64,000 nt of DNA from Rhynochetos jubatus (taxonomy: Eukaryota > Chordata > Aves > Eurypygiformes > Rhynochetidae): assembly GCA_027574665.1 (NCBI GenBank), contig CM050654.1, forward strand, positions 39,603,222 to 39,667,221, read 5' to 3'. Position numbers and translations under genes: made by a program. Below, piece by piece: positions 23,661-37,052 of this stretch. The notes below the pieces were generated by a model, which did no database searches, was not told where the DNA came from, and saw nothing but the letters and a program-made list of their open reading frames with translations. Position 1 is the stretch's first letter; each line of letters begins with the position of its first letter.

Positions 23661-26600
23661 ATGACCTACGCACAGAATGGGTTATAAAGGCTTTCCTTGC
23701 ATGATATTATTGCATGGCACGGTTCAAAAAATCTGTGCTGTCACTTCCTCTGTTTTTTTGGAAATTAAATGATATCATGCCACATTGGAAATTATCTGTA
23801 ATCATGATTAATAGTTGAATTGGCTTTTATATTAAACCAGAATTTACTTGCCATCTTTCTTATTAAAGAGCCTTCAGATAGATTTGTATCTAATGTTTTG
23901 CCTCAAGTATATAAAGCCAGAGACTATGCAGTCCAAAAGCCGATCCTTTGATTACAATTATCTTTCTATCTAAAAAAAAATAAGTTGAATTTTTATATGC
24001 TTTAAAACTTATGAGTAGAAATTGTAGATTTATGAGACGAGAGAAGGAAAAGATTAGAAAGCTACCTCTTGGCATTTTAAATGACATCTTTCCAGATGCA
24101 ACTTAATTAAGTCAAGGTATTTTGGTTGTACAGTACCTTAGCATAATTACATGCTGAGCTGTGGTATCAATACACGTATGGAACAAAAAACTTTTTCAGT
24201 CCAGCTGAACTCAGCCACATTACCTAAGTGTTCTGAAAAAGGTAAGATCATAGGGATTTTTTTTTTTTTGAAGGACTCTCTTCATCCAAGGAAAAATGCA
24301 CTTTTGTGGAGGTTCTGCTTTCCTACTCTCAGGGAGGTGCTGCTTTCTGTAAGAACACGGGGCAAGCTGCGATGTCACTGAACTGTGTGGGAATGTTCTT
24401 GTGCTGGGGCACAACTGCAGCTGAGTAGGTGGAGAATCATGTTAGGAATCTGAAGTTTGGCCTGGGGATTCCCTCTCCTTCACTGTAAAAGGAACAAACT
24501 TTATTTCCTCAAGACAGGAATCCACAAAGTACCTTTTTAAGGAACAGGCTCCCCTTGACGCGGGTCAGCAGTGCATTTCCCAAAAGTAGTTGGCACGAGA
24601 CGTCGCGTGACAAAACATTATGGCACAGTGTTATGGAAAAGCAAAACAAAACCATGCTTCGAAGCTGAGTTATGTATGTCCGCTGGTCAAACTGTTGTTC
24701 TTTTTAGCCTGAATAAGCAAATACAACATCGGAGGAAATACCGAGTTTAAAGGAGTGCTGCAGCTACCGAGCAACAGGCACATCTGTTGAAAGTGCCAGC
24801 AGTGACGTGGTTCATGCTCAGTGTCTGGAGGATAATACAGGAAATGTAAAATTGGTAACTGGTGAGCCATTCTTACGGCAGAGAAAACGTAGTTCAGATA
24901 AACTCCAAGAGTGTGCTGACCACCGTGAGAAAAATTGGTATTGGTAAGGAAATGTCACCAGCTATCTGCTCAGTGAGAGCCTACAGTTGTAGGCCAGTGG
25001 CATGATAAAAATGTCCCAGATAGTTGTGTATGTGTGTCACCAAACCACCCGTGGGCACAGCCCTAAGACCCAATCCTTCTGGGAAGTGTTATTTTGTCAC
25101 CAGAGTGTCTGTGTCTCGTGCATCTCAGAGAGGTCCATCTCCAGTTGCTTTTAAGAATTTGGATACCCATGATGCAAAACTGACTGCTTGCGATCACTGA
25201 TGCTTATGGGTAAACATAGAGAGTTTCAAGCCCATCCATACTACTTTTGTGAATCTCTTTTCTTAAGAGCCCTGTTTCTGCTAAAAACAGTGACGTGGAC
25301 AGCTTGGAAGAAGGTATTTTACCTTTCAGAGTAAAATATAGATAGTCCAGGAGAAGATCAACCTAAAGTGTCTATGACATATATTTAGTGATATTAAAAT
25401 ACTTTTCAGGTGTGTTTTCTAGGAGGTGATGTGCAGGAGGTGAAGTTGTCCATGCATGTGTGCAGTTATATAATCCATTAATTGAACTCATTGGCCAAAT
25501 TTTGCTCAGATTTGACCCACAACTATCAGATAAAATGAGTATTAGTAAATAATAAATTAAGTAGAGAAGAGAGACTTGAGTTGACATCTCACAGAGCAGC
25601 ATTGTGAGCTTTTCCTTCTTATTAGGTACCTGAGAGTCCATTTCTGGAAGCAGGAGAAAAAAGAAAAATGTTAGAAATGGCTCAACAGTAATAAAATCCT
25701 TAATTCAAGCATCTGTGTAGCTTCTCTTAAGTCTAATAAGTTACAGCGCCAAACTTTCCTCAATGTGGGAGTTTTCTACTAATCACAGTCCAGGGAAGGA
25801 TGCATAGCCAGCTCTAGATAAGAGTGATAAGGAGAGGATTAGTTTTGAGAGCTAATTCCAACGTACTGTCTTTTCCCATAGAGGCTATGGGTTCATGCAA
25901 GGAGGTGCATCCGTCTGTGCCAGACTTTGCAAACACACTCTCATCCTGCAGGTTTTACTGCCAAGTTGCTTCACCTTAAATCACATGCAAGCAGGGTTTG
26001 CACTGTAATTCATGTTGGAGTCTGGCAAAACCGGGCATAAAGATGTAAGAAGTGTAATGATTTGGTTCCTGACAGAAAAGGCAGGGGAAGGGGTGGGGGG
26101 AGGCACTTTACAGCTACATGACAGTTTCACCATGTGGGAAAAATGTCTTCTTAACTCTAAATAGCAAAATTGCAAAATCCCTGAGCAATCCAGGATGATC
26201 AGTCATAGCAAAAAGCAACACAGGAGACAGAGAAGGAAACTCTGAGGCTTTGAGAGCAAAAGGTGGGCAAAACAAGGGAGTCACTCAAGTGAAGGGGTGC
26301 ACAGGCAGGCATGGACCCCCAGATTTCCCGGTCAGCAATAAGAGGCTAAAAGCTGCAAGGGAATCTTCCAGCCCATGTGGGCCGGAGGACCCCAACATCA
26401 TTTCCCATCCAGCACACAGCTGAGTGAGGAGGAAAGAAATTGCTTTGGATAGGAGGCACAGTAAGACATGAAATACAAGCATGTCTTTTCTTTCGTAGAA
26501 TTTGTAAGCCATAAGAAGTGTTCTAATAACATCTGGTGCAGGGGCGTGTTGAAGCTTAATTAATTAATCCTTGCAAAGGACTAGGAAATTCTGGGATCAA

Positions 26601-26883
26601 AGGTGTTGCAGAAGTGCAAAATGCCATTATTATACCTATAAACGTGTGCTTGTTAACTTAAATGCTGTTTATTTATTGCCGCTATATGCTCGTATAGCAG
26701 TATATATCAAGTATATTAGGAACATTTTGAAAGTACACTTTTTCATCACATAAAGCTGTCCCCTCGCAATCCCCCTGCGCAGGCGGGCGGTTGCGGTGCA
26801 GCGGTGGTTAGCAGGCGCTGCCGATAACGAATCTCAGAAACACGTAATTGACTCTGATAATGCTTCTGGTTTTTCAGTTTAGG

Positions 26884-26910
26884 TTTTTTTTTTTTTTTTT
26901 GCGTGTGTGT
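26884..26910 (+). repeat. T17 run followed by a GCGTGTGTGT stretch
   Basis: Seventeen thymines at 26884-26900 are followed at once by alternating purine-pyrimidine sequence. The short G/C-rich cluster at 26765-26830 lies about 55 bases upstream. Confidence 0.9.
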
Positions 26911-27187
26911 CTGTGGTGTTTTCCACTCTGTAATATTTATATGGATGCTGCTACACCAAGAAGCACAGAATATGCATGGCGGCCCGTAGTCATGACTGAA
27001 GCCTAAAAAATTAACTTCAGGGTTCGTTTCAGCTTGGTTTGTGGCTGCAGTTTTCTGTTTCCGCTCCCTTCCTTTCTGTTCTAACATCTGTCATCCACAA
27101 TGCAAAATATTAAGTTTAGGTGGGTTTCTTCCATGCATATTTTGACTAGATTCATTGAATTGAGGTCTCCCATCTGCCTAGAGGGCC

Positions 27188-27214
27188 TTTTTTTTTGTTG
27201 TTTGTTTGTTTGTT
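27188..27214 (+). repeat. T9 run plus (GTTT)n
   Basis: Nine thymines run into GTT and GTTT units. Simple repeat. Confidence 0.9.
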
Positions 27215-28977
27215 CTTTGCTTTGTAGCCATTTATAAATAATAGAAATCATAAGAAATGCTATGTTCTCACTAATTCAAATTTTAGCATCGGAGGTTGTT
27301 TACAAATCAGAGGAGCAAAACACATACATCTTCAGCAGTCAGTTAGAATGCAGGGTCTTTTTTTCCTCCTGTATTGGAATATATAGTAAAATTATTCTTT
27401 CCCTAAGATTTATTTCAGCTTTTGTTAAATGTTTGGCTTTACAGCTTCCCATAGTTATATGGAATCTGTCTCATGCTAGAAAAAAAAGTTTAGAAATGTA
27501 CTCTCTGTGATTCATAGAAGCATTATTTAGACTAAATTTGTAAATTCTGTGCAGATGACAATAGCATCTTTGTAGATCTTTTTAAATATAGATGAAATAC
27601 GAGTTTTCTTTCAAGGTACAAAATGTCATTAAGGGCTCAGGTGGTTAAAATCAACATGAAAAATACATGCTGCATTTTCCCTCCTTAAATGCAATAATGT
27701 AATCAGATTTCAAGTCATCTTACCTACCTCACTTACAGCTTTATGGAGATTAATTAGTTTTTAGCCCCCAGTCACATGATCTTTTCTGACTGCCATTTAG
27801 CTACATTTGCTATCTGACTTGAACCTGTAAGCTGTCTCCAGCCCCAGAGGACAGATTAAATTTTAGTATTGGTTGCCTTCTTCCTTTGATTTAAAGGTAG
27901 ATAGTTATAGCCATAGTTCAATTATTCTTTGTTGCTAATTAGCCATGTGTTGTCATCATTTCTTTGGAAAAGGCATGTGTTTGGAAGACGAGAGAAATAG
28001 CTCAAAAGTAGGAGACAACTTCTTTTGTGGGGCTGATCTAAAAAGGTTTTTCCTGATCAGGTGCAGAGCCATAAAACTGCTTTTAATTCCCATCTATATC
28101 ACCTCTTGCTGCTTTGTGTATGCCTGGCTTTTATGCACCGCTAATCGATAAGGTTACCTTCTCACTTCAGTAAAACAAGCTGATCAGAAAGGAGCAGAGG
28201 AAATATTTCAGCTTCTCTTCCTGAAGCAGGAATGGTGCAAGTGTGTGTATGGCCATCCATGCAACTGTGACTTGGCTTTTGTTTTCTAAATTTTCTCTTT
28301 AAATTAACTTCAACGCTTATTCTATAATGTGATTTTGTGTAAAGGGAATGTTTTATTCCTTGTTGAGAATGATTTCCAAGGCCATTTGATATCCAGATAA
28401 ATTCCCTTCTCCTCTCCTAACTGTGTAAGATACGATAAATGTACAGTGGATAAAACAGTGTGTAGACAAAATCCTGCCCTTAATTCTGGGTATCCTGTTC
28501 ACTTCAGTAAAATCCTACTTTCTCAGTAAAGAAGAGTACCTTTTGGCCTATACTGTGGAAAGACAAGAAACAGATAGGCTCCAGGGGAAAAATGGAGGGA
28601 TTTTTTTTTTTTTATTTGCTGTTTGTGATTAAAAACAAAGAAGTAAATAATAAAGGGATTTGACTAGTATTGTTGCTGAAGATGGTGTATAACTGGGCTT
28701 CTCCACAGCATATAACAAAAGATCAAAGGGATCTCTGCTTCATCTAAGTAAACCCGTTCCTGGAATAAAGTCACGGGCTGAGTGGTTTTTCCGTAGGTGA
28801 GAGATGGAAGTGAGTTAAGATAATGAAGGTGTTATCTATTACATGTTGAGAAAGTGTTGGAGTCAAAACCATTGAAGCCTTTATATGGACATTACATGTG
28901 GCTGCCTATTTGCCATTTGTTTCCTAAATTTTCTGTAATTTGCTCTGCAGCAAACATTCACCTCGGTTAAATAGGAC

Positions 28978-29000
28978 TCTGCTCAGCAATATTGAGCAGA
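28978..29000. repeat. Perfect 8-bp-arm inverted repeat
   Basis: TCTGCTCA and TGAGCAGA flank a 7-base spacer (GCAATAT). TGCTCA-type half-sites resemble parts of MAF-type recognition elements, so it could be a protein-binding palindrome. Chance is also plausible. Confidence 0.85.
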
Positions 29001-32000
29001 ACCGTGGCGTTTCCTGGCTCCAGCCATGAAGGCTCCGCAGGATTTTCACTGCTCAGGTGTTGCAAAGCCTAATCCTTATTCAGGAACCAAAACGATCCAC
29101 TTTCCTTGCCTGCGGTGCTTGGATCCCTGCCTTTGGCAGTAGCCCCAGACTCCTGCAGAAGATGAAGACATCGCTCCATGCCTATAGATGGAAAGGCGCC
29201 AACATGGATGCCATCAGAAGGACGCAGCTGAGCATATGCTGAGAAAATTGTGGCATCCATACTGTACATGGGGAAGGGCTGACTGAACACACCAGTTTGT
29301 TGAAGCTTATGGCCCTGAAAAGGAAACATAGGTTTCCTGTAAATGTCATTCAGGGATATGCTAACTGTTATTTCCTGGCGCTGGATCATGATGCTTTCAA
29401 CACATTCTGTTCATCTACCTCTGCTGCCTGCCTGCCTGGCTCTGCACAGCGATAGCTCTCCTGTCTTCTCACCTTTCCCTCCTCCCTGCACGAGGCTAAG
29501 GTAAGAGAGACTCAGACAAAGTGAAAGAAATGGCTTTGGGATGGAGAACCAAGGAGAAAAAAAGAAAATAAATTTAGAAAGGATGATTCAGTGTTGCATG
29601 CCTTCCCGTAGCTGCCACTGTCTCCAGACAAGTGTGTAACTGGTATGTTTGGGCACCATTACTCTGAGTCCATTATGAGTGGACTGGTCCCCTGGTGCCA
29701 TTCTGCCATGGTATTTCATTTGTAGAGATTACTTTCAGCCTTAGTGACTACACTATGGTTGCTCTGCTATATAGTCTTAAAAGGTTTCCTTAAGTACCTT
29801 CTGCAATATGAGTTGTCTTTTTGGCTGCCTGCATTCCTCATCTCCCTCCCTTCCTCCATCCTTCAGGTGCTGTGTTTTGGAGGGGAAGTGTCAGCAAGTG
29901 GGATTGAGCATCAAGGAGAACTGGAGCCAGGCAGCTTTGCTGTATCTCTGCTGCAGTGACAGCAGCTCAGCATCGCACCGTCTTTGGTTGGTACCTGGTC
30001 ATCTCTGCACCACCTCTCCAGTGCAAAGCAATTAAAGGAAAAGAGGTAAATGCTTACAAATGCATCAGTATAGGCTGCTGAGGGCATTATTCCAAGCCAG
30101 GAGCATAGACCCTGAGCTTTTGTTCTGGTGATAAAGGGGATATGTTATCTCTATTCCAGCTCCGAGCTGTATAATGTGCCGATGAAAAGCAAGTTTCTCT
30201 GCCTAGTGAATAAGGATCATTGTTTTGGGGATAATGAGGCTCCGCTCCCTTTTGGCTCTCACTGAAAGACCACAGCACTGGCGAAGAAACAGTGTCGCGG
30301 GTCCGCCAAGTGTCTGCTGAATGCGGTGGTGACAGGCACGATTTTCACAGTTATCATTAAGTGGCATGTGAGTGGCTTTGTGCGCCATGTTAAACTGTAT
30401 CAACCCACGATAAACAAGCAACCAGCTACAGGACTTCAACCTCCTACCATCCACCCTTTGCCACGGTATTACTGTGTGGTGCTTGATTACATTTTGCACC
30501 CCCCCACCCCCCCCGCCCCAAGTCAAGAAAAGAAAGAATGTAAGAATGGTACATTATACGTACAAATAAAAACAGAGCAAAGAAGGTGGATTACGGTTGG
30601 GTACCGGTGTGGCAATTTACGTTGCGCAATTTGGATAAGTAAGGCTTTTATTGAAACGATGAGCAAGCCGTGATAACACAAAACTAAGCAGATGCTCAGA
30701 TCCTATCAGGATAGTCTGGAAAACTGATCGAAGTTCCAGGTGAAATCCAGTGAAGGTGTAGTGTCTTTGAAAGTTTGACACCTCTTTCTACCTGCCTAAG
30801 TATAAAATGTAAGTGCTTTTATTTAGTGCTGTCTGTGTTTGGGCAGCTCAGACCTAATTGCTAACATGTCGTATTCACTAACAATAAGGGACAAATAAAG
30901 GTGATTTTATCATAATTACTTTCAAGAGAAAAAAAAAAATCATGAGTTTCATGAGAGAAAAACACTCAGATTTGAAATAGAAAGGGTGACCTGAAAGGCT
31001 GCAGTAAGACCCCTACGGTGCTGGGCAGGAGGCAGGAAGCAAGATGAGTATCTCCTTTCAGATGGTTGTTCTCTGGACCAGCCAAATAGAGAAAACATTT
31101 TAAAGGATGCAGTCAAAGAAGGAAATAACAGTATAGATTTCTGCAGTGAGTTTAAACCCAGGAGATGCCAGGGGTCTGTTGGGGTCCAGTGGCCCATGAG
31201 GGCTCATCGGTGGCCATCCCCAGTGGGGCAAACCTGCACTACATGTATTCCCTGACTTACTGTGGAGTTTAGGGTAACCAGTTTTGGGGTACCTTATCCA
31301 TCCTTCTCTTTCTCCTTTGAGGCTAGATGCTCAGCAGTGTTTTGCAAATTGGGCCTCTTTGAAATCTCCCCTTTCTTCCGTTATCAGGAACACAGATAAA
31401 TAGCAACAAATAGGCAAAAAGCCAAAGTGAGCAAGATGTAAACCAAATGGATCTACTTTACAACTGGCTCCGAGTGTGACCAGGTTTACTTGGAGTGGAA
31501 ACATCTCTGAGGCAAATGGCAATGCTTAATGCAAGGCGCCAAAAGAATCGTTGCCATAAGGATGCCTTTTCCAGCCATTTCTAGATACAGAAAAAAATCA
31601 GAAATTTTTCCTGCATCCCCTGCTAGGAATGATTGCTCATGTAGGATGCATTATTTGATACCTGTTATTTACTTACACAGTTGAACTAAAGACCTAGGCA
31701 CTACTGGACCCAGTTCACGAATATTTATTGCACCAAATCCAGTCTATAATATAGTGTCAGCCTTGTACCAAAGCAGGAGACAGTAGTATTTATGATTATT
31801 AGTACAATATTGAATCATCCTGAACCAATTACTGGTCCAATTACTGTGTCATTATTATCTTCTGAATAGGGCTTGATTTGTCTGTGATAAATATGATGCA
31901 ATTAAACTACCTTTTTACATAATAAAACACTGCAGGTGTTTATTCTTAAGGGTTTACGGATACCAACAACCAATAGATTTAATTAAAAAAATCCTTGAAA

Positions 32001-35000
32001 TAAATGTGAATTTCATTAAATTGTTCTAGCACTGGTGAATATTTTAAGACTATCTACCAAAAGATTCTCCCTGTATAATCTGTCTTAAAAGCTATGCTAA
32101 GTGCAGAAAAACAATGACTTCAGCTTTTTAATGTTTCAATAATTAATAACATTTCTTTAAAGAATGTGTAATTGTTCTCTAATAGTATAACTTAAGAAAC
32201 AAAAAAGTTATGTGGGTCAAATTGCTATTACTGTTGTGCCAGTATGAGGGATAAATGTTTGCTGGCTTAATGAAAAATCTTATTAAATTCAAATTTTCTA
32301 TGCAATAATTTTAAATTTAATCTTACATTTTTAGCACTACAGCCATAAACATAATATTGACTTAACTCCAGTGTGGTACTAGCAATAGATGCAGAGGTAC
32401 ATTGTGCTGGCTCTATCTTATAAAAAGAAAAAATCATTCATGTGAAACCCTACCTGGGATTATTTTGTATCTCAGTACTGTGAATAAATAGCTATAGCTT
32501 TAGCTATAAACCAGCCCAAGTCAATACAATGTAAACGCGTATGAAACCCACTGCTGGACTGTTTTCTGCTGGTTTTCAGAAAGGTGAATTCCCTTCCCCA
32601 GCTTTGCTGCTGGACTGCCCTGTTGTACAGAGTTCAAATGAACGGTGATGTCAGTATCACCCTTCTCTACTCCACCTCCCATGGCTCTATTCAGTGCTCT
32701 CTCATCAATGTTGTATATTTTGTATATGTTGGCTTTGCCTTTTCTTGTTTCTACATGGATTGCAGTATCATATGATGTCAGGAGAACTAGGGCTTCTGGA
32801 AACAGGCTATGTTTGCTACTGAAAGCTTTTCTTGTGTTAGGAAAGAAAAGGGTCAAGGTTTCTTTTAACAGCACATCCAGCTAAATCTGGGACAGGTAGG
32901 AGCTCATAATCCAGTTTCACAAACACGGTTAGGGAGGGATGAACCAAAGCAGGAGTTCCAGAGGAATGGAGAGGCTGACCTCCACCATACTGGGCTCATG
33001 GACACACAACTCCACAGCAGTGAAGCTCCCGGGGCTCCAGGCTCATGTACTGCTCCAAAATAATAGCGGATTTACTTTTATATCTGAATTGTATTTTGTC
33101 ATTATCAGCTGGATACTTTCATGTACACTTTCAGATATCTGTATTATTTCAACTGAATGTATTAGAAGGAATAGCTGTGAGATGCCTTAGGCCACAGGAT
33201 CTCTCCTGACTGTCTAATACTTAACAGGAGTGCTTACGGCTGCGTTGAACACCATTGCCCTACATCTCCCGTTGATGGCTGGCTGTGGCCGCGGGGCAGG
33301 ACCCACACCCCATTTTCCCACCCAGTATCCATGGAATGTGCCTCTTCACCTGTTCCCTCCCATTCACCTTCCCCAAAGCACAAGGCAGGCTGAATGATAA
33401 AATAAAGCCTTTGCAAAAGGTTTATTAAGCAAGACATAAGGTTAGGTTCTTAGTTGTAAGGCTGGAAATGAAAGGTTGCAAGCAAAACAAATGTAAACAC
33501 AGTCCCAGTCTAAGCTTAAACAACTGGATTCCTTTTCAGTTGTTTAGTCCGATTTCTCAGATCCTGAAGACATACTGCAGCTGTTGGGATTTGAAGCATC
33601 CTAAATTATGCCCTAAATCCTCATCCTACTGTCAGGCACAGGAGCTGGCAGCTTGGCTTCCCTCCTCCTCTGGCCATAGCTCTCAGGGCACATTCACACT
33701 CTCCTGGTCTGTGACAAGACCTATTTTTTTTGTGAAGTGACCCTGCTGTAGACACAACTGTTAGTCTTTCCTTTTCCTTCTCACCTCTTTGATCTGCTTT
33801 GTTGCTTTTCCCCAGTGTCAGAGCAGATCTGGGTGTTCCCATCTTCGTTTTGAGATGCTCATAAAGGCATTAGGGGATGTTGATGCCTTCAGTCACATTT
33901 CTTTTTATCATTCTGTTGCCCCTGACTGTTTTCAACCATCCATGCTTCCTAATATCCAGGTATGGAGTAACTCCTACAGCATCACTCATGCTTGCTGCGT
34001 AGGACCCACCTAGAGGTACCAGCACTGTGCATGAAGCACTGCGCTGCTATCGCCCTTAGGGGTTTTGGCACCAAAACTGGGAGAAAGGATGAAGTTTCAT
34101 AACATTTTTGACGTGTTTGCAAACTAAAATCAAGACTGATTAGGCCAGAAACTTCTGATGATAGGAGCAATTAAATAGCCAAGGTCAGCTTGGTGCCTAA
34201 TGTACATCGGGGATGTTGCACTCTCTTTGATGATGGTGCTCTGATTTATATTAGTCACGGCCCTACACCAAAGCATGGATCAATAAACACTGAAACAGAA
34301 ACACATTGAGAAGGAGAGCTAAATTATGGGGGAAAAAATATAAATAAACACCCAGTGAAATGACAAACTAATGGAAGCATCCTGGATAGCTAACTCAGAC
34401 AGTTACTTCAAAGCAGCCAATAGCATTTGGGTTTCTACTGCAGTTTCTGCCTTCAGGAGTGGGGGCCTGTATTGGCATTCAGCATCAGTTTCTGGGGACT
34501 CTCTCTGAGATTTGTGTTTGCCATACGGCACTGGGTAGCATAGCAGGTCTCGAAGAAAAAAGGATTAATGGGTGGATAATTGCCCACCTTGTAAAAATTT
34601 ACTAGAAACCTGATACTTTTATCATTTGTCACAAACAACTCCACGGTGTAATAATGTAAGAAGTATCATGATGCTATAAAAAAGTGATGGTGCAAATTAC
34701 ACCTCTCTTTCGCTGAATGGTGTTGAATAGCAGGGAGTTCCCGTTTTTTTATTGCCAGAATTTCAATAATTGTAGATGTACATTTGCAGGGATCAATTGA
34801 TAATTTAGAACACATGCCATCAATATTTCATTTTCTCTATATTTTTAAATGGAAAAAAGAAGCCCAATTTCACAGTGGTAAGATTAAAAAAAAATCTCAT
34901 TTTGTTTTCCTGTCTACTGTTAAGGAAGAAAGCTCATTTCTTGCAGCATAAAGGGATATTAATGAATGCAAAGAGCATTTTCCATATTGCAGAATAAAAT

Positions 35001-36200
35001 TTACTGTTCTAACCAAAGATATTTTATATAAATTAAGAGTTTGTTTAAAAAAATCGAAAATGGGAACTCAATTCTAGACAATGCTTAATTTAAACTAAGT
35101 ATTAAAATAAAAGCAATAACACAGAGAATAAATTAATGAACTACAATTAACTATATTTACAATAAGTGGTTTGGTTGGAAACACCTATTCCCTACACTGA
35201 TAAAATAAAACCTGCATTCTGCAAAAGCTGAAATAAGTTAAATGAAGATGCTTTTAACAAGGTTATTACTTAAGCAGTGACAGGTTTACAGATTTTAGCA
35301 CCATTGGGTTTTCACAGGAGCTACAGCAAGTGCTAAAATAACACACACCTTCAGGTTCATTAAATTCACCAGTGTGATGAAATAACTGATATTTTTGTGT
35401 ATTACTATAGTGCCTCAAAGAACTGACTATAAATAAGATACACTAATAACAACTGTTTGCAGTGCTAAAACAATAAAATAATTCTTCCTGGCTTATATGC
35501 AAAGGAAGAAATAAGTGTAAGGCAGACTGTTGGCGTAGTTGTATCTGGTGGCTTTTCTTCTACTGGTACCATGCCTGCAGCCATTTATTTATCATAGAAA
35601 TTCCCTATAAAATGTTTTATCATTCATTCTGAGAGGAAGAAACTTGTTCAAAGGCTACATGAAGAGGGGACTTCCATCCCGAAATATTTACTTTCTAATC
35701 TGGTGTTTATTGAAACATTTCTGAAGACTGGCTTATGCAAAGAGCAGGTTTTTAAAAAGTAGAGCTTCAGTTGGTAGTAAATCCCACATTATACTCTGTT
35801 TTGGAAAGGACCAATGCTGAAAAAAGCAGATTTCTAATAAATCAATGGAGTATGGCCTTTGGAGACCTGGGAGGCATATGGACAGTAATAGAGTATCTCA
35901 GGTTATTTCATGAACGATTCCATCTGGATGAGGGCTCGGTGTTATTCGCAGCCTCCTTCTCCCCTAAAACACCTTCAATCTTACCCACAGTCCCTATCTC
36001 AAATGTCAGACCACCTGGGATCCACAGCTGTCAGGCTGAAAGCGGAGCTGCTGGGGCTGCCCTGTGCCGTGAGCTGCCAGCAGCCACAGCTCCGCTGCCT
36101 TCGGGTGAAAATCCAGGGAGTTTTGACTGCAGGGTTTGCACTGGGTGTGAGATATAATGCTTCATTCCCTTTTATGTAAATATATATTTTTAATAGGTAT
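29000..36200. other. Unassigned non-coding sequence, right half A/T-rich
   Basis: No gene is recognised. The intervals 31780-32360 and 34740-35540 are long, quiet, A/T-rich stretches that could be conserved non-coding DNA or simply gene-desert sequence. Confidence 0.45.
30499..30519 (+). repeat. C-rich tract (C7 A C8 G C4)
   Basis: The run of cytosines is broken only by one A and one G. The minus strand has enough G runs for a G-quadruplex, and the plus strand could form an i-motif. Confidence 0.9.
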
Positions 36201-36207
36201 GTATTTT

Positions 36208-36239
36208 ACATGTATGTGTGTGTGTATACTCATACATGT
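36208..36239. repeat. Inverted repeat around a short TG microsatellite
   Basis: ACATGTATG (36208-36216) and CATACATGT (36231-36239) are perfect reverse complements around a (TG)n loop. The region is alternating purine-pyrimidine, a Z-DNA or cruciform-prone pattern common next to TG repeats. Confidence 0.85.
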
Positions 36240-36982
36240 GCACGCAAACATATCTGTGCACACCTAAAGACTTGCAATAACTATTTTCAGTCTCCATGGG
36301 GGGACTTGGGCATGGGTAAACCAGAATTCACTCCGTTGCAGTAAGAAGGTGCAAAACCCATGCAAATGGGGATACTCAATCCCGGGATGTCACAGGCTTT
36401 TGTAAATTATGCAAGGCTATATCTTTGGGTGATAATCAATTTTGTTCTCTGCTAGAAGTAAACTGTATTTCAGCAATATGTGTAGTACCAAAGCATGTTT
36501 GCACTGACTGAAAGATTTCCTTTCAGGGTTTGTAAGTGACCTTTGAGTGATAATAATTGTGCTTCAAGATGTGAAACCTAGCCACAGGGTTTGGTCTGTC
36601 CCACGGCAAACCTGGTGTGTTATGCAGGGGGTCTGAGAGCACGGGGTAGCAAAGCAGTAAAGTTGCCAGCTGATCGCTCCTTTGTGCAATGGAGATTTTG
36701 GAGGATGAGTCCCATCCATCCATATTTCCCAGCGCTCTAATGGTGCATGCACAGAAGAAGGTGTGTTAAGCCTCTCTGAGCTCCCCACAACACCCAATAC
36801 CTAAAATTACAGTGAGTAAAACTCTTGTCAAAGTCTGGCTTGAGGATTGTCTAACAGTGGCTCCATCCTTTCTTGCCAACCCAAACCGATTCATTGTTCT
36901 TGAAGACCATCTGCTATCATTGAAAAAAACCCCAATAAATTATCTGTACATCTGTAGGCTACTGTCTTTACTTACACCACAG

Positions 36983-37052
36983 GGATGAGTGTACAACCTG
37001 CCATGCTCTGGAGGCACCGCAGAGCGAAGGAACTGCTGGATTCATGACTCAG
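36983..37052 (+). other. Candidate 70-base exon with a perfect donor
   Basis: The donor CAG|GTAAGT at 37053 matches the consensus at every position. The acceptor (CTTTACTTACACCACAG, ending 36982) is weaker. About 0.5 perfect donors are expected by chance per 64 kb on both strands, so this alone is weak evidence. No peptide is recognisable. Confidence 0.18.

Larger units (their letters stand above)
23660..28970. other. Unassigned non-coding sequence with one CpG cluster
   Basis: Mostly A/T-rich. The exception is 26760-26832, with about nine CpGs in 70 bases (TGCGCAGGCGGGCGGTTGCG). The sequence around it (26560-26757) is A/T-rich, so the cluster stands out sharply. Confidence 0.45.
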
